Assembly (NCBI GenBank): GCA_921293015.1
Contig: OV121087.1
Coordinates: 11,110,501 to 11,174,500, forward strand
Direction: 5' to 3'
DNA length: 64,000 nucleotides
DNA from: Phorcus lineatus
Taxonomy: Eukaryota > Mollusca > Gastropoda > Trochida > Trochidae
The position numbers and the translations under genes were made by a program. Of the stretch, positions 1-13,192 are shown piece after piece. Below the pieces are notes generated by a model, which saw only the letters and a list, made by a program, of their open reading frames with translations, searched no databases and had not been told where the DNA came from. Each line of letters begins with the position of its first letter. The stretch's first letter is position 1.

Positions 1-2407
1 GCGCATAGTATGTTGCTTACAATTTAACCAGGCTAGATGTCGTCAAAAAGTCAAATAGCAAGCTAATGAGTTGTTTTTCGTAAAGCAATCTATTCATATC
101 ACAACGTAATGCTTTAGTGGACGGGATAAATCCAAATTGCTATATTTGGAAACAAATACATTGAGTAAACGTTTTTTCTTTCAATTTCGAATAATTGTTA
201 AATAATCAAAAGAATCGTGAAATAAATAACCATATACATGTTGATATGCAAATAGCCATAACAAACAAAATGACTTATACAAAGTTTCTTGTTATATATA
301 TATAAAAGAATATATTGACCAATGAGATTGACTCTTGTTTCGTCAGATATTGCGTGAGTTTTAACCGTTATATATAACTAAAAGGAAAAATGCAAATTAC
401 TCCAATTTGTTCTTTGAAGATGGAAAGATTATGAAAACTTCAACTTCATTTATAATATTTGTAATTTCATATATGACCGTCGAGAAACGCGCTTTGTGGC
501 TATATTTTTTATAATAAGATAAGATATGATTGAATGCTTTAACGTGCTTCTTCTATCCGGTTAACCCTTGTGCTAAGTTGTCGGAGGTTCAACTCCAACA
601 AGGCCCAAAGTGTTCGTCTCACTGGAGATGAGCTCATAATTAATCGTTTAGCAATTGATATACCAGTTAACCGAAGTGGATGCAATATCACAATAAACGC
701 ATATCATCCAACAAGACTGCTGTCACGTTTGGATTACACTTGAGTGTCTTGGATATTGACGTGAATGACGAGCTGCAGCCTTCATAAGTGAAAGCAGCTA
801 CTTGTTTTCGGCGGTTTCTGAACCTTCTCATGCTGCCAATTCCCTAGGTTTAAGTGGTATATCTCTGATTTAGATTTCACAACAATTAAAAATAAGAATA
901 CCGGCAAGTGTAGACAAACTCAGGGACTTCATCATTCCTAATTACCGTCTTCGCAAGTTCAGAGAAGCGGTAGAAATAAAACGGTGTAATAACCATCGAT
1001 TAATCGTGATCAAAGTTACTTCATCCCGTCTGCCTTGTTTCCTGTCAAAATAGCGAACGATATATTTTGCCATTTTTATGTACGTCATATTTTGTGTGTT
1101 TTTATTGTGAAAATGCAGTAAATAATATTCAAATCAAATTAATGATCATTTTGGCAAAATAAATGCCTAACGCAACAACCTGTTATTGTTTTTATTTAGG
1201 CCATTCCATTATAGTAGAGGGCTCAGGTGTGTGCAGCCAACCGTAAATGTTGTTTCAACCGTTCTGCGTTTCGCAGTTCTGCATTTTGGGTCGATACCGT
1301 CAGGCCTATGAACTTCTCCTCAATTAATTAACTGTAAAAACACACCCTACTTTGGCCATCAATGGCCTTAATTACCTGTACATCCATACCGCTTTGTACA
1401 TCACTGGCTTCTTAACCTTCTTCTTTGTTGTAATTGCAACTCCTTGTTAATTTGTTTTCTCTGCTAATTGTTAACATGTTCTTATATGCTCACCACGATG
1501 TTACCGTTGCTTGAGAACAACACAAGAATCTGTGTCGAAACGTCTCATATAATGAATAAAGACGTTGTTATCTATATATTCATTGTCATCATTATTTCAT
1601 CATTCCTTTCTAACGAGCTGTATATATTTTTTTAAGTCCAGTTGCCTAGCGGTACAGTTATTTTCAAAACACTTTTGTTCATTTGTATATTTGTAAAAAT
1701 TGGACTCGGCGCTCTTAAATGCTTTTTTGGATTACATGCTATTCACATGTATATTTCTTTTTCAAAATATGTTTACCTTCATATGGGCTTCTTGGTGTTA
1801 TCCTTTAATTCATGGACCACGACATTGTTTTGAAAACATTTCAAAAGTTTAAAAAATTCGTATGTTAATGAGATATTGACGGAAAGGTATATTATTATTA
1901 TTGATGTCGACAGCAGTTGAAATTGCGATCACTAAACCAACATCCCGTGTCGGCGTTAATTCGCGATTTAATTGTCCTTTTTTTTACAGGAAACGACGAT
2001 TTAATGTATGAGCTTTGAACACTCAAATTGTATTTTCAAACGATGAATCCAAGAACTGACATTGTTATTGAAAAATTATTCTTAATTTGTTTAAATGGTG
2101 TTGGTAAACCTTTTGTAACATAAAGTGTTACGCTTTATGATGTGTATTTTGAAAAGTAGGATACTACATATCAAAGACAGTCGAGTTTATTTAGATTTCT
2201 AGGAATCGAGAATTTACACAAAGAAAGATTTCTATAGACAGAGGGTTCATAACTTATTTTATTTGGTAGATTCGGGTTTATCAAGGACACATAAGTCTCT
2301 TCAACTGCGCATGCAAACCTCAAAGAATTAAAACAAATGTGAAGATTAAATTGTGTAAAATTTCATCGTGACGTTTCCGTAATTAAAAATAAAAACAATG
2401 TGTATTA
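1..2407. other. Noncoding AT-rich stretch
   Basis: No gene that I can support. Short reading frames here are AT-rich and show no codon structure, signal peptide or splice context. Around 1520-1570 there is a CGAAACGTC...AATAAA...GACGTTG stretch of the kind often seen at 3' ends of dispersed retroelements, but nothing else identifies an element. Confidence 0.5.
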
Positions 2408-2507
2408 ATTATATGGCGCTTTTTCGAAACATACCATTGCCCTGAGAAAGTGTGTTTTCAAAGCAACTTAGCGCTAAGCGCGACCTTGAAGGTCCGAACA
2501 TCCCTAT
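2408..2507 (-). repeat. SINE 3'-half fragment
   Basis: This stretch matches the 3' half of the SINE at 19962-20268: the ATATGGCGCTTTT start, the block around 'aagtgtgttttcaaagcaac', and the GCGCTAAGCGCGACC box occur in the same order with similar spacing. No tRNA-like head follows, so the copy is truncated. The orientation is inferred from the better copy. Confidence 0.6.
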
Positions 2508-3934
2508 TTTCAGTTTAACGTTTTTGGTCAATTGTTCATCTAGAAATCTTTGTTTTTATAGATTTCTTCAAATTCGTCTGCCGTTCTTAGAAATTGTTTT
2601 AGATAGTATAATAAAATTTGGTGTGTGGCTTCAATGTATCAATCCCTTGATAGAGTCTAAACATGGGAAGCCCTCGAGTATAAGTTTTTTGAGGAATATT
2701 TTCTCTATGACCTTGTTTTCATACTCTATTTGACAATTATTGCCGGAAGAATATAGTAATTGTACTCATGCGAACAAAAGAGAAAATACTTAGAGCTTAC
2801 ATAGCATTTAAAATAGTGGTATTAATTTATAAAACTGACAGATTTAAAGCTGGACTTTCAATTGGATATGAATTTATAAACATGTACCCAAATGCACTAC
2901 AATTTCACAATTTTATTTCCTTTACAAAAGACGTCCCTTTTCGTTATCGAAACAGCTCATTTTTGACGATAGGCCTATAATCAATGAGTCCTGGAATTTT
3001 ACCAAAAATGTCTAGATAAAAAAATAAATCAAATTATATTTGCTTATTTCTCAGGTAAAGCTTAATAAGTAAAATATCATAACACATGCAGATGTTGATT
3101 TGATGTTGATTCGACAAATGCACAATGACGACGTAACTCACTTTGTGCATGATAAATGCGTAAACAAAATGTGACATGTACTTACCACCCATACTGATCT
3201 ATGTAAATATGGTTATACAACTATAAGACATTTAAACACACTGAGGTGTGTAATGTCTCCAATATTATAATGATTGCACCTTTGTATGTGTCATGAATTT
3301 AGTAGTCATTTGAAATATTTGATAAGGGTTTTAATGTGTATGCATGCGCATTTATAAGGAAAACGAGGAGTTGATAATATATAGTAAAATGAATATTCAA
3401 CTCAATAATCAAAGAAACTGTGTGAAAATTAAGCATATATTGAATTATTTCAAGTGAAGAGTACAATCACCTACATAATGCAACGTTACATCTAAATTTA
3501 TATGATTGATATATTGTTATATCAGTTTAGAGAGTGCTTATTCTCTAATGATCTTAATAATAATCTATAAAATCAGAATAAACTTGACAAGAAGTTGGAT
3601 TGATAACCTATAAGTCGTCCATAATCTTCGATCTAAACGGAGAATGCTGTCTGCACATCCGTAAATTAATAGTCAATTCAAAGTGGGAATTAGCCTACAC
3701 TGGGCTACAAAGAAGACATATTGAAAAATGTGACAAAGAAAGAGGTATCACTACGATGATTTATTAACAATAATACGTTCCACAAACCACAATTATTCCA
3801 TATTGAATCTATACAACCTATATCCATCTACATAATGATACATCAAGGTAAAGAATAATGAATATAGAATTACAAGAACTAGGTTTCATAAAGTTATATT
3901 GCACAAAATGTCAAATATAATCGTTTGACTATTT
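2508..3934. other. Noncoding AT-rich stretch
   Basis: I see no gene, RNA or clear repeat here. The few open frames of 60-90 codons have neither homology that I recognise nor splice signals. Confidence 0.4.
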
Positions 3935-5555
3935 TCATTTCCCCTTTTTGATCTGAAGTCTTTTCATTGCAAATTCTGTTAACTTTTTGCGCAATATTTT
4001 CCCATTTGCATTCTTGAAAATGGAATCGCATAGCACAAAATATTTTGGGGTAATATCGTATTCACATTCCTCCAAAGAGGAACATCTATCCTTTATAAAT
4101 GCCTTGACCTCTTGTATTGGATTATCAAATCCTGGTTTAGCCTTAATTATGGCGCATATCTCATGGTGGACAATAGGATCAGGAATACCAACCATCGCCG
4201 ACTCATCGACAGCGGGACATTCGGCCAGTATTCTTTCAAAAGGTTGTGGGTAAAAAACCATTTCGCAATGCAAGATGACATCAGAACCACGCCCAGTGAC
4301 GTACAGCTTCCCTCTGTCATCTTTGTAGCCGACGTCATCAGTTTCAAACCAGCCATCATCTGTGAACTTTTCCCGTGTAAGGATTCCCTCAGCGTTCAGA
4401 TATCCGTCATTCACTGTTCGGCGTTTGATGAGGACAGTGCCAGGTTTCCCATTTGGTACCTCTCTTCTTTCATCATCTAAAATCTTTAACTGTACATCTG
4501 GGAATTCAGTTCCAACACAGAAGTCCTTGAAATCGTCTGGATTGTCCACATGGTGATATGCTAGTGGACCAGCTTCAGTTGTGCCGTAAATGACGACTAC
4601 CATTTTAGCAATAACCAAAGCCTCTTTGATGATGGTTTTACTAAAAAGGTTGACCACCCAGAATGAGATTTTCGAAAATAGGTTTCCATGACATCTGATC
4701 CTTGCTCTTCAAATAAAGTGTATGAACTTGCTAATTTGAGAGGAATCCGACATACTTCGTTTCAGTTTTCAAGATGTTTTCTGGAAGGGGAAGCCTTTCC
4801 TCCCTATGGTTTCGCATGATCCTGGTCATGCCTGTTGCAAGATAGCAAGAAATATAGCCTGTGATCCAGTTCATCGACGCGTCGTTATAGTACTAAATGT
4901 CAGTGACGTCACCCAATGCCTGACAAACAAACATGCCGCTGTTTATAAAAAACTCGTGAGATTGTGGTACTAGTTTTATAAGGCTCGTCGTTCCCGAGGT
5001 TGTTGATAACACAGCTACTTCCGATGGCTCTGTTTGTTCCATAAACACATTTTCTTCGCTTAAAACAATTTCTTTCAAACTTGGAACCGAAATGACGTGT
5101 TTTAGGCTAGGAAAACCTGGTAAGGTGACATCAAAACCGTATGGACGAGTTTTGCAGGAGCTGAAATTTCTTGGTGAGAAGGAGCCGTAGTCGATTGCGA
5201 GTATTTTGGCATTGGATCCAGCTAGATGGTTTGCAAGTGCGTCTACCTGCTTGACGAAAGGGTGTGCTTCAACAGATACACAGCCAGCCATCTGAACTCC
5301 AAGCTCGCAGAACAGACGATCCGGGCAATTCAGACTTTTACACATAGAAATCGCAATAACATCTCCCTTCATAGCCCCGACGCCTTTAAGGAAGGAAGCC
5401 ATCTTTCCGCCATATGTATAAACCTCTCGTCTTGAAAGTGTTTCAGTTTCCTTCTCTCCAACAAAGATGAAAGCTGGTGTCTCAGGATTCGTTTTAGCCC
5501 AATGCTCTATATGAACGGGTATGGTTTTTGTTAACTGATTTTCGTCAGTCATTTC
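3935..5555 (-). pseudogene. Acyl-CoA synthetase (ACSF2/4CL-like) pseudogene
   Basis: ANL-superfamily acyl-CoA synthetase, which in an intact form would activate a carboxylic acid with ATP and join it to CoA. The apparent start is ATG at 5552-5550 (MTDENQLTK), three bases after a TTGCAG splice-acceptor-like site. The adenylation motifs appear in order on one strand: TTSGTTS (ATP loop, final Gly-Lys region altered), LILGGQP, YGTTEAGP, GWFETDDVGYKDDRGKLYVTGR (broken here: GWFETDD, then YVTGRGSDVI) and the C-terminal NANGKILRKKL with the catalytic Lys. It is not translatable: in-frame TAG codons at 4895-4893 and 4733-4731, then a one-base shift within a T run at 4647-4643. Only about 135 codons separate the TSGTT and YGTTE motifs, fewer than usual for the family, so there is also an internal deletion. 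The uninterrupted exon could mean a retrocopy. The C-terminal 240 codons remain open, suggesting recent decay. Confidence 0.85.
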
Positions 5556-5771
5556 CTGCAATAAGAAACCCTAAGAAGATCAGGATATCTCATGTTATCA
5601 TATATAACATATCACATCAGCTGGCCTGATCTTAATTGAATAAATAGAAGCGGAAAGTCATAGAAAACCTACTTGACATGACTCGTATGAATCAGTATTG
5701 ATTTTACGAGATCACGATTCTGCACAATCATGTGTTTGAATATTTCAAAGCCAGTTTCATATATATGAATA

Positions 5772-5875
5772 AAATTGATCGCATAGCACAACATATTTTG
5801 AGTTAATGTCGTATTTACATTGCCCCAACGAGGAAAATCTACCCTTTAGAAATGCCTTGACATCTTGTATTGGAC
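5772..5875 (-). pseudogene. Orphan fragment of a second acyl-CoA synthetase copy
   Basis: About 35 codons on the minus strand read IQDVKAFLKGRFSSL... and ending ...KYVVLCDQ, clearly paralogous to IQEVKAFIKDRCSSL...KYFVLCDS in the pseudogene just downstream (4016-4127). No flanking part of the gene is present, so this is an isolated relic of another copy, lying 5' of the pseudogene in the same orientation. It points to a former tandem array of acyl-CoA synthetases. Confidence 0.7.
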
Positions 5876-8509
5876 CATAACCGACTAAACGTCATTTCCC
5901 TGATGAAACCTTATGATCGAAAGTATTTGTGAATAAATCATCTTGATTTTCTTCAACAAATGTTTTTTTTCTTTATAAAACCTGAGAGGTGTACGTTCAA
6001 CATCTCATTACTTAACCCGATTAACTTTACAACTAGTCGTAGAAAAAACTATCAAATGCAAGTAACAAACTAAAATTGTTGGCGGCCATTATAGTGTGGA
6101 GTCCTTTTAACTTTACCAAACGTGTTACGTTCATTTGAGAATTGCTTCTTTTGCTTTTATTTTTATTTTTCTTAAAACACAACTGCCCCTCATTTCATTC
6201 CACAGCTAGAAATTTGCATCTTTTTAACTTTAAAAAGACCAACAAAGAGATGGAAAATTAGAAATCATAGTTCTTTTTACTAAAACTTTACTTACGCGTA
6301 GATCTCCGAGAGTTATGTAGCTTTGAAGGAAATATGAAAATGATCAAGATAATGAGTATTTCTAATTACCATTATTTACAATTCAGCTTCGTGAATAGTG
6401 AAGCATGACAAGTTAAACAATCTTTATTAGTCTAATTAATGAATGCATTTGCATTCGTTTTGTTAAGTTATTTATCTGTTAAATGGTAGAGTAACTGTAC
6501 AAGTTTGTTGATAACGGCTGATATAGATACACACCATCTGCACCCAGGCATTAAAGTGATAAATATTAACAGAAAATATGCTTGTGTATACACACTTACA
6601 ACAGCCTAATTGAGTCTATAAACATCTGATGGTCAAATTTGCACGTGGTACAAAGATTCTATTTATTTGATTCCGATCAGGATCAATAGTTTATAAATGT
6701 CAGTTGCCGATCAAGATTTTGCACTATTTTGAAGATGTAGAGAAAGGTGCATGTATAATAAGTAATTCTCGAGGATGAACTCCTAACCGGCAATTTGAAT
6801 ATTCCTTGATCCGCTTCTATTTCCTGTAAGTGGATCCGGATATTTAATTGATGTTCACTTTCAAAAATTGATATGAATAAATGAATAAATACAAAACAAT
6901 TTTATTAAACAAGTTTATGTCATATATTTATAATGCACTCAGGTCTCTCAGTAGCGTCTGCTTGAGGTATAGCTTATGATGCTTAGAATCTTATACTGTA
7001 AACTGTAATTGGTTATCATGACCTGAAGTTAAACACATCATCATATCGTCCTAACTCAATGTCATTCATTTAAAGTCATTGTCGAATCTTGGCAACATGA
7101 ATCTTGAAGGTTTTAACCATGTCAAAAGCAGTGAATGTCTTCATGAAATGGTTCAAAGTGTTGGGAAAATATGAAAAATGTCCTTTTGCGATGTCAAGTA
7201 AGTTCTCAGAACGTTGCCTTCTTAGGTGTTATTAATGTCGTAGAACCATCATTTGAAAATGTGTGAAAGGTTAAAATAAGGCAGGCCAGTGTAGGCCAGT
7301 GTACTGAGCATGAAAGGATTTGAAAGCCTCTTCTCCGATGCAGCCAATGGTAAATTGCATATTACTTCGGATCACGCATACGTCTGATGGAGTACCATTT
7401 GACCTTTGCCAAATGACGTGCAACGAAAGTCAATCGGGGGTTTTGGATGAAATTCAATATTGAAGGATACGAAGCATGGATGTGATTGAATATTTGCCTG
7501 GCGTACTTAAATATTTGCCTTGATAAGATGAGATGACTTCAAAATAGATTTGTGGCACAGGCTGTCAAATATATAGCAAGTAGATCAATTTCATGTCTTT
7601 CTTTTATACTCTCTTTTGATATACATATATGTTTAAATGTGTCTTAATGTAATAAAATACCAAAATATAAGTGTTGCTTAAATGCAATTTATGCCAAACT
7701 GATTAACACAAGAGCTACATGTGCTGCACACAATGACACATTTATTGCTGTACAGCCAGACATGACATCCCTGAAATGAAACTACTTGACATTCGTTGCA
7801 TGTGAATAAATGAGGAACTACCTAAGTGTCAACAACGTCGTTAAGACGTGCGTAATTTGATTTATGCAAAAGGGGATAATATTATTATCTATCATATGTC
7901 ATTGTGAGTGCCTATTTATGGTACCAGAATAAATGGACACCTGCAGTTGAATGTAAATCAATGCGCGAAATTTGATTAAAACAAGTTAACAAAGTCTTTC
8001 AGGGGCTTTACATGTAGCATATTTCAGAAAGCAATATTTACATTAATCAAAACTTCTTTAACATGAGAAAAACATTTTGGTGATTTTCCATGGAGCTGCT
8101 TCTTGAAAGTTTTTCAAATTCTAGCAATCTAAATGCATATATAATGCATTCTGTGTTGCGTTCATGTGTCGTAAATTGGCGAAAAAACCCTAATTTTCTG
8201 TTAAAGAATTACAAGTGTCGATTGAATTTAGCAAAGTATAAGGTTATTACTTTAATTTTTCTGTATTGGCATTACAGGTACGAGATTCGTTGTATTGACA
8301 CGAGACAAGATTTTAGATTCTGCGTGTTCACAAATCAAGCTATGTAGATTAAAGAGCATCATCTTATTACATGTACGTAACATGGATTATCAAGAAAAAA
8401 ACCCAAAGTTGTCTAGTAGTTCAAGTTGAATGTAATTGAACTAAATGTAGAAAATATAATTTGTTATTCATTTGAAATATATTTTTCACATGTCCAGGAA
8501 GACGCAACT
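5876..8509. other. Noncoding stretch
   Basis: AT-rich sequence with no supported gene. I found no recognisable transposon ends or RNA genes. Confidence 0.4.
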
Positions 8510-8787
8510 AGAGATGTGGCGATATATCGTAACATCGAGAATTGTGATACTTACTCTGACGATATACATGTCGTAATGCCGTCTTTGTATCGTGATACGT
8601 ATTATTGACTTTAATTCTTTTATTTTTCCTAAAAAGCAAGCTGCTTGTCAAAAGATTATCTTCTTGTTATTCAAAAATGCCCGAAAATGGTGTATCTTGA
8701 TTGTACCGTAGCGAATCGTATCGTAATAATATATCGTGATGGATATCTTATCTTTAAATATCTGTATCGTCACATAGCACTGATGAT
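8510..8787. mobile_element. hAT-like nonautonomous element relic
   Basis: The stretch is full of TATCGT/ATCGTGAT motifs and is bounded by TAGAGATGTGGCGATAT on the left and TATCGTCACATAGCACTG on the right, which are imperfect inverted repeats of each other. GATGTGGCGATATATCG-type termini are characteristic of a widespread nonautonomous hAT family. No convincing 8-bp target duplication is visible, so the boundaries are approximate and the copy is old. It carries no coding capacity. Confidence 0.5.
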
Positions 8788-9351
8788 GATATGTGTCTCT
8801 GGTAAAGAGCTAGTGTTCATCCATCACTGCATTAACATGACGCACTACAAGTTTTAGAATAAAATGAACGGAAACAGACAATTGTAGTTTTATGAATATT
8901 TTAAAAAGAAGATTTTAAGAGTTGTATAGAAGGAATGCAGAAAGCACGAGGGGGTATGTTATAAAAGAGGGGCGATATTTTGAAAACATTTCGACGAGCA
9001 TAGCGAACATTCAGAACTTGTTGTTTTGATTATATTAATAACCATATAGAACTACATCTCTTAATAGATACACTTTAAAAGATACTGACAACCCGGGTAC
9101 ATGCATCAGTTAAAAACTAGTTTCATTTTCAGAAACCTAATCGCACTTCGATGTCGCAGTAATCTCCATCGATGGTGACGTTCATGTGTCTTCTACACTA
9201 AAATTGGGATTTTCGAAATACAACCAGTCACAGTTGAAGACAGTCCTTACTAAAGCTCTTGCATCGTCATCAGTTCAGTCTAAATGTATAGAGAATACTA
9301 AACGATGTTCCGTTTAATAAATTTGTTAAGAAACGAGGGATATATAGGTTT

Positions 9352-9556
9352 GGTATTTATTACTCGTTTAATCATATCAATGAAAAAGCATAAAAGTCAC
9401 GAAGATTACCACTGCTGTCACGCCACAAACATTGTGACGTCATGATTAAGAGTCATGTCATGTGAGGTCAGTCAGCACGTGATGTTATGATACACTATGT
9501 AATATCATTGTAGCTTTATTAAACGGCATTATCTTCAACTGGCGAGTAATAAAGGA
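9352..9556. repeat. Possible MITE with TTTATTACTCG ends
   Basis: TTTATTACTCG near 9355 is repeated inverted as CGAGTAATAAA near 9545, about 200 bp apart. The right end, including the TGACGTCA and 'GGCGAGTAATAAA' blocks, resembles 14850-14965, so this is a dispersed repeat. No target duplication was identified. Confidence 0.4.
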
Positions 9557-10247
9557 TTTGTACATGTATACTAAGAACAATATACATTATCATGAATGTC
9601 AACACCGTTAACCTAGTATTTTTCCTTCTGTTGTTTACTAATATCTAACTTATTGGAAAACTGTCATATAAAAGATAATATCTAAACATAAGCTTTTCTG
9701 TGTGTTTCATTAATGTATAAATGTCCTTACAAACAATAACCTTGTGTTACGCCAATAACAGCTGCAAATTTTGAAAATCTCGCAACCATCTTTAATCTTA
9801 TTTTGGAATTCTTGCTTTGACGTTATTGTAGCAGGTGCAAGAGGATTCATCGGTCACAGCTCGGTCACAGCCGCTAAATGTTACATACGACTCATCAAAT
9901 TTCTGTCCTCTTTAGCTAAAGGCGTATTTACACAACTTCTCACAGCGGTAATAAACCTCCAGCCTTACAAATCTGCCAACTTACATAAATTCAAAATTTA
10001 ATTCATATTTAATCCGAAAAGGACATCTATGGTGAATTTAAACAGACGTGTACAGCATTGTAACCTCTACCATGGATTCTGCTCCCGTGCGTGCAATGTT
10101 ATGTGCTATGTGTGTATGTTTTCTACGACCTCATGTGTAAGCCATGTTAAATTTATGGGCATGTGACATTTTGAGTACCGTGGCGTCGACACTCTGTAAG
10201 TAGTATTTTCAAGCTTTTAAGACTGAAACATAAGGTTTGCAAGCGCC
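9557..10247. other. Noncoding upstream region
   Basis: Upstream of the 10.2-kb gene. No TATA box is evident within 100 bp of its start codon. No other feature is supported. Confidence 0.35.
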
Positions 10248-12016
10248 ATGAAGGTAAGACACAGTTATTATCACTGGTTTGTTCACCTGATAAAGAGAAA
10301 AATATTTGCAAAGTTAAAAAGAAAGATTGGATGTTTATTGCTAGTGATGATAAATACAGTATTCGATAAGCATCGTGTAGCTGACTTTAAGTTTTAAATT
10401 TCTTATAGACATACGAGCGTACTGGAACAATAGCTATTGACAACAAACGAACATTCAATGTTTATTTTTGAGGCGTTTAATCATGAAAAATTTATACGCA
10501 ATAAAAAATAATATACAAATCCATTTATATGTATTTAAATGTCTGATGAAATATATATGTTGCATCCGAAAGTTTTGTTTATTTTTGTACGTATTGTTGT
10601 TCTTAGTATCTATATCTAGTATAAGAATTAAAGGCAAAGCAATGACTTTATGTTCAACATATTTATTACTTTAAAATATCTCTAATTTGATAGTTTTAGG
10701 ATTGGTGTAAATATATGAAAACCTGTTCTTGACATTGAACTCTCTTAAGAAAAAACACACACGTTACGATAATTAGATCATTATTCTTTGGGTCGTTTAA
10801 CTGGGCTTTTGTATAGCCTATCTACTTTTAGTTTTCTTTAAGTCATATTTAAAATGATGGAATTCTTTAATTCTTTTTGTAGAAAATACTGCAATATGTA
10901 TTACATGAGGGTATTGGACACTAGTATCATTGAAATATCACTGATAGCGTTAAATACAGATTTGTATTTTATATCATGGTTCGTACGTTAGGTCAAATGT
11001 TTTCTTTTGGGACTAATGATAAATAGTTGATAAATCAATCTACATGTTTTATTGAAAATATCTGCCAAATGTTTACCGATTGAAGCTTTAAGATAACAAA
11101 TCTTTCTTTAAACAACTCTAGTATCTCCTTTCAGATCGCCGTTTTCCTCTCGCTTCTGGTCAGCTTGACCGCAGCTGGACATCCATATTCTGGACACTTT
11201 AAGTCCGGGACACCTCATCTGCTGTTCGGATCAAAAACCGGAGTGTTTCCTTTGAAGGAGTTGAACAGTGACATTATTGGGCCCCTGGTGCTTGGCAACA
11301 AACTTGCAGCAATCATTGTTGGTAGAAACACCATTGCAGACATTCCCAAGGGTTTCTCTGGAAAAGGTCGAATAGAGCTAAGATCGGCAAACTCTCCTAA
11401 CCAAAACTTTGGATACTCCATGCAGGGTGGTCTTGTAGCTCAACAACAACTTCCAGAACCTAAACAGATCAAACCGAATCCTGTGGACTACTTGACGGCG
11501 AGAAGCACGGGCGGTTTGCCAATTCAAGGACCATTGCCCATCCAGCAAAACATCAATCAACCAGATCGTTTCAACCCATGGGCAGGACAGCTCAGATCCG
11601 AACCTCTTCTCAGTATAAGACAGAACGCTTTACCATCTTCTTTGAGACCCAGCCAAAGTATGTTCGGAACCGGACCATTCAGAACACTTACAATAAGACC
11701 TACAATAAACAGCATTAGCAACACGCCAAGCGCCATTGCAGACCGCTTAATTCAAAGATTACCTACCCTTTTCTCAAGTCGTCTTCAACTTCTTCAAAGG
11801 CCATCAATGAACATAAAGCCTAAGTTTGCTGCTACTGATTTGAGGCAAAGACTAAACTTCGGGCCTTTATCATTCCTACGATCTCAGCTTTTGAAGCTCG
11901 GCAATATTGGTATGGGGCCGGTCTTTAATCGTTTTGCCAAACAACAGAAAGTTGCGATTCCAGCATTTCTAACCGATCGAGTGTATAGACCTTTGCCAAG
12001 ACCTTTTCCTTGGTAA
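10248..12016 (+). CDS. Basic Gln/Pro/Arg-rich secreted protein (two exons)
   Basis: Exon 1 is ATG AAG (10248-10253) followed by donor GTAAGA; the intron is 10254-11134, ending in CTCCTTTCAG; exon 2 is 11135-12016. The spliced product is 295 residues. It begins MKIAVFLSLLVSLTAA, a clean signal peptide cleaved near Ala16-Gly17. The mature chain has a short structured-looking start (residues about 20-75, including VFPLKELNSDIIGPLVLG and IIVGRNTIADIPKGF), then a Gln/Pro/Asn-rich centre and an Arg/Leu-rich basic tail ending RPLPRPFPW. It has no Cys in the mature part and no transmembrane segment. I do not recognise a family. The Met-Lys mini-exon plus phase-0 intron is the same arrangement as in the other secreted genes here, which suggests co-membership of a secretory (mantle-type) gene set. 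Start choice rests on the signal peptide and splice sites; the second exon has no upstream ATG of its own. Confidence 0.8.
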
Positions 12017-13144
12017 CCTAGTAACAGCATCGGGAAATGTTTATCATGTCATGTAAACAAGAAGAGTTTAAACAGTCTCAAATGACAATTTATTTTACAT
12101 AACCGTTTCCATTACTCATTTTATAGGTTCGGGCGTTGATCGTCCTCCGTGAATTAAAATTGTCTAAATTCGTCGTACACTTGTTTTGTTTTAGTTTAAA
12201 TGGGACGCCGTGGTATGATGTATGAAATAAGATTTGTCAAAAGTTGAACTGCGTTATCTTCAGGAGTACCTATGAATTCATATCTTCAAAATAGATATAT
12301 ACCTTCATAATCTTTCATCGTATGGCGACACCGGCAAATTAGACTTGCCCCTTGGTCACTGTCGGGATTCATTAAAAAAGGATTTAATATCGACTTTGCC
12401 TCACTTTAAGTTTTTGAAAACAAACAGCTGAAATACGGCTAATGTCAAGTTATGTCCGAACTTTCGTTTCGAATTTTCTCACAATCTTACAAAATGTGAC
12501 ACATATATTATCGAGAAATACTCATTCAATAACATACATATTATTCTCTAGAAGTGGATATTTTACTTATATAATTCAAAATAAATTCCGTATGCCGGCA
12601 TGGTGACTTTCAGCAAAGTGATTCCGACAACTGAAACAGAAAATTCGATTGAAAAGGTCCCAATTTACGTATTTTTCTGTTCTTTGATATCATTAGCCTT
12701 GCCAATGTGGCTGTTATATTGTAATAACCTGCAAAACACACATTATTGTACAAAATGTAGAAATTAACTTATCCACCACGTCTTCAGTGGAAGCCAGTCA
12801 CGTTCCAATAATTTTCAAAGCGGTCACCGATTAATTCGGCGGTAACCTGAAAAAGGGATATATAAGGGCAAACAATAACCTAATCAAAGTGTATTTCGTA
12901 TCGTTTTATGCTTATTTCATTCCGAGAGATAATATACGCGGAGATAATGATCCGTCATTCTTACAAATTATTTTCTCACTCCCTTTAAAACAGACGGCGT
13001 TACAATAAGCCCGGACATTTTCCTAACGTTATTATTTATTAATATTGTCAGATGGTCAGTAGTTACGATCAAGAAGAAAAGTTTCTTCAATTATGTTTCA
13101 TAACAGCAATATTCAATACAGTATCCCTAGATGGAATATAATTC
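12017..13144. other. 3' flank and noncoding stretch
   Basis: An ATTAAA near 12154 could be the polyadenylation signal of the preceding gene. Otherwise I see nothing. Confidence 0.3.
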
Positions 13145-13192
13145 TTGGATCATCCTTTTACTTCCTTAAAAGTTGAACTCAGCTGTATCGCA

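Noticed and set aside
541-930. Conserved-looking GC-richer patch with GGTTCAACTCC
   Set aside because: A weak B-box-like word without an A box, and no coding frame longer than about 50 codons with recognisable features on either strand.
1776-1786. Further Met-Lys mini-exon (minus-strand ATGAAG|GTAAAC), and a similar one near 12303
   Set aside because: Donor sequences are weak, no signal-peptide acceptor exon lies within range and no TATA box is upstream.
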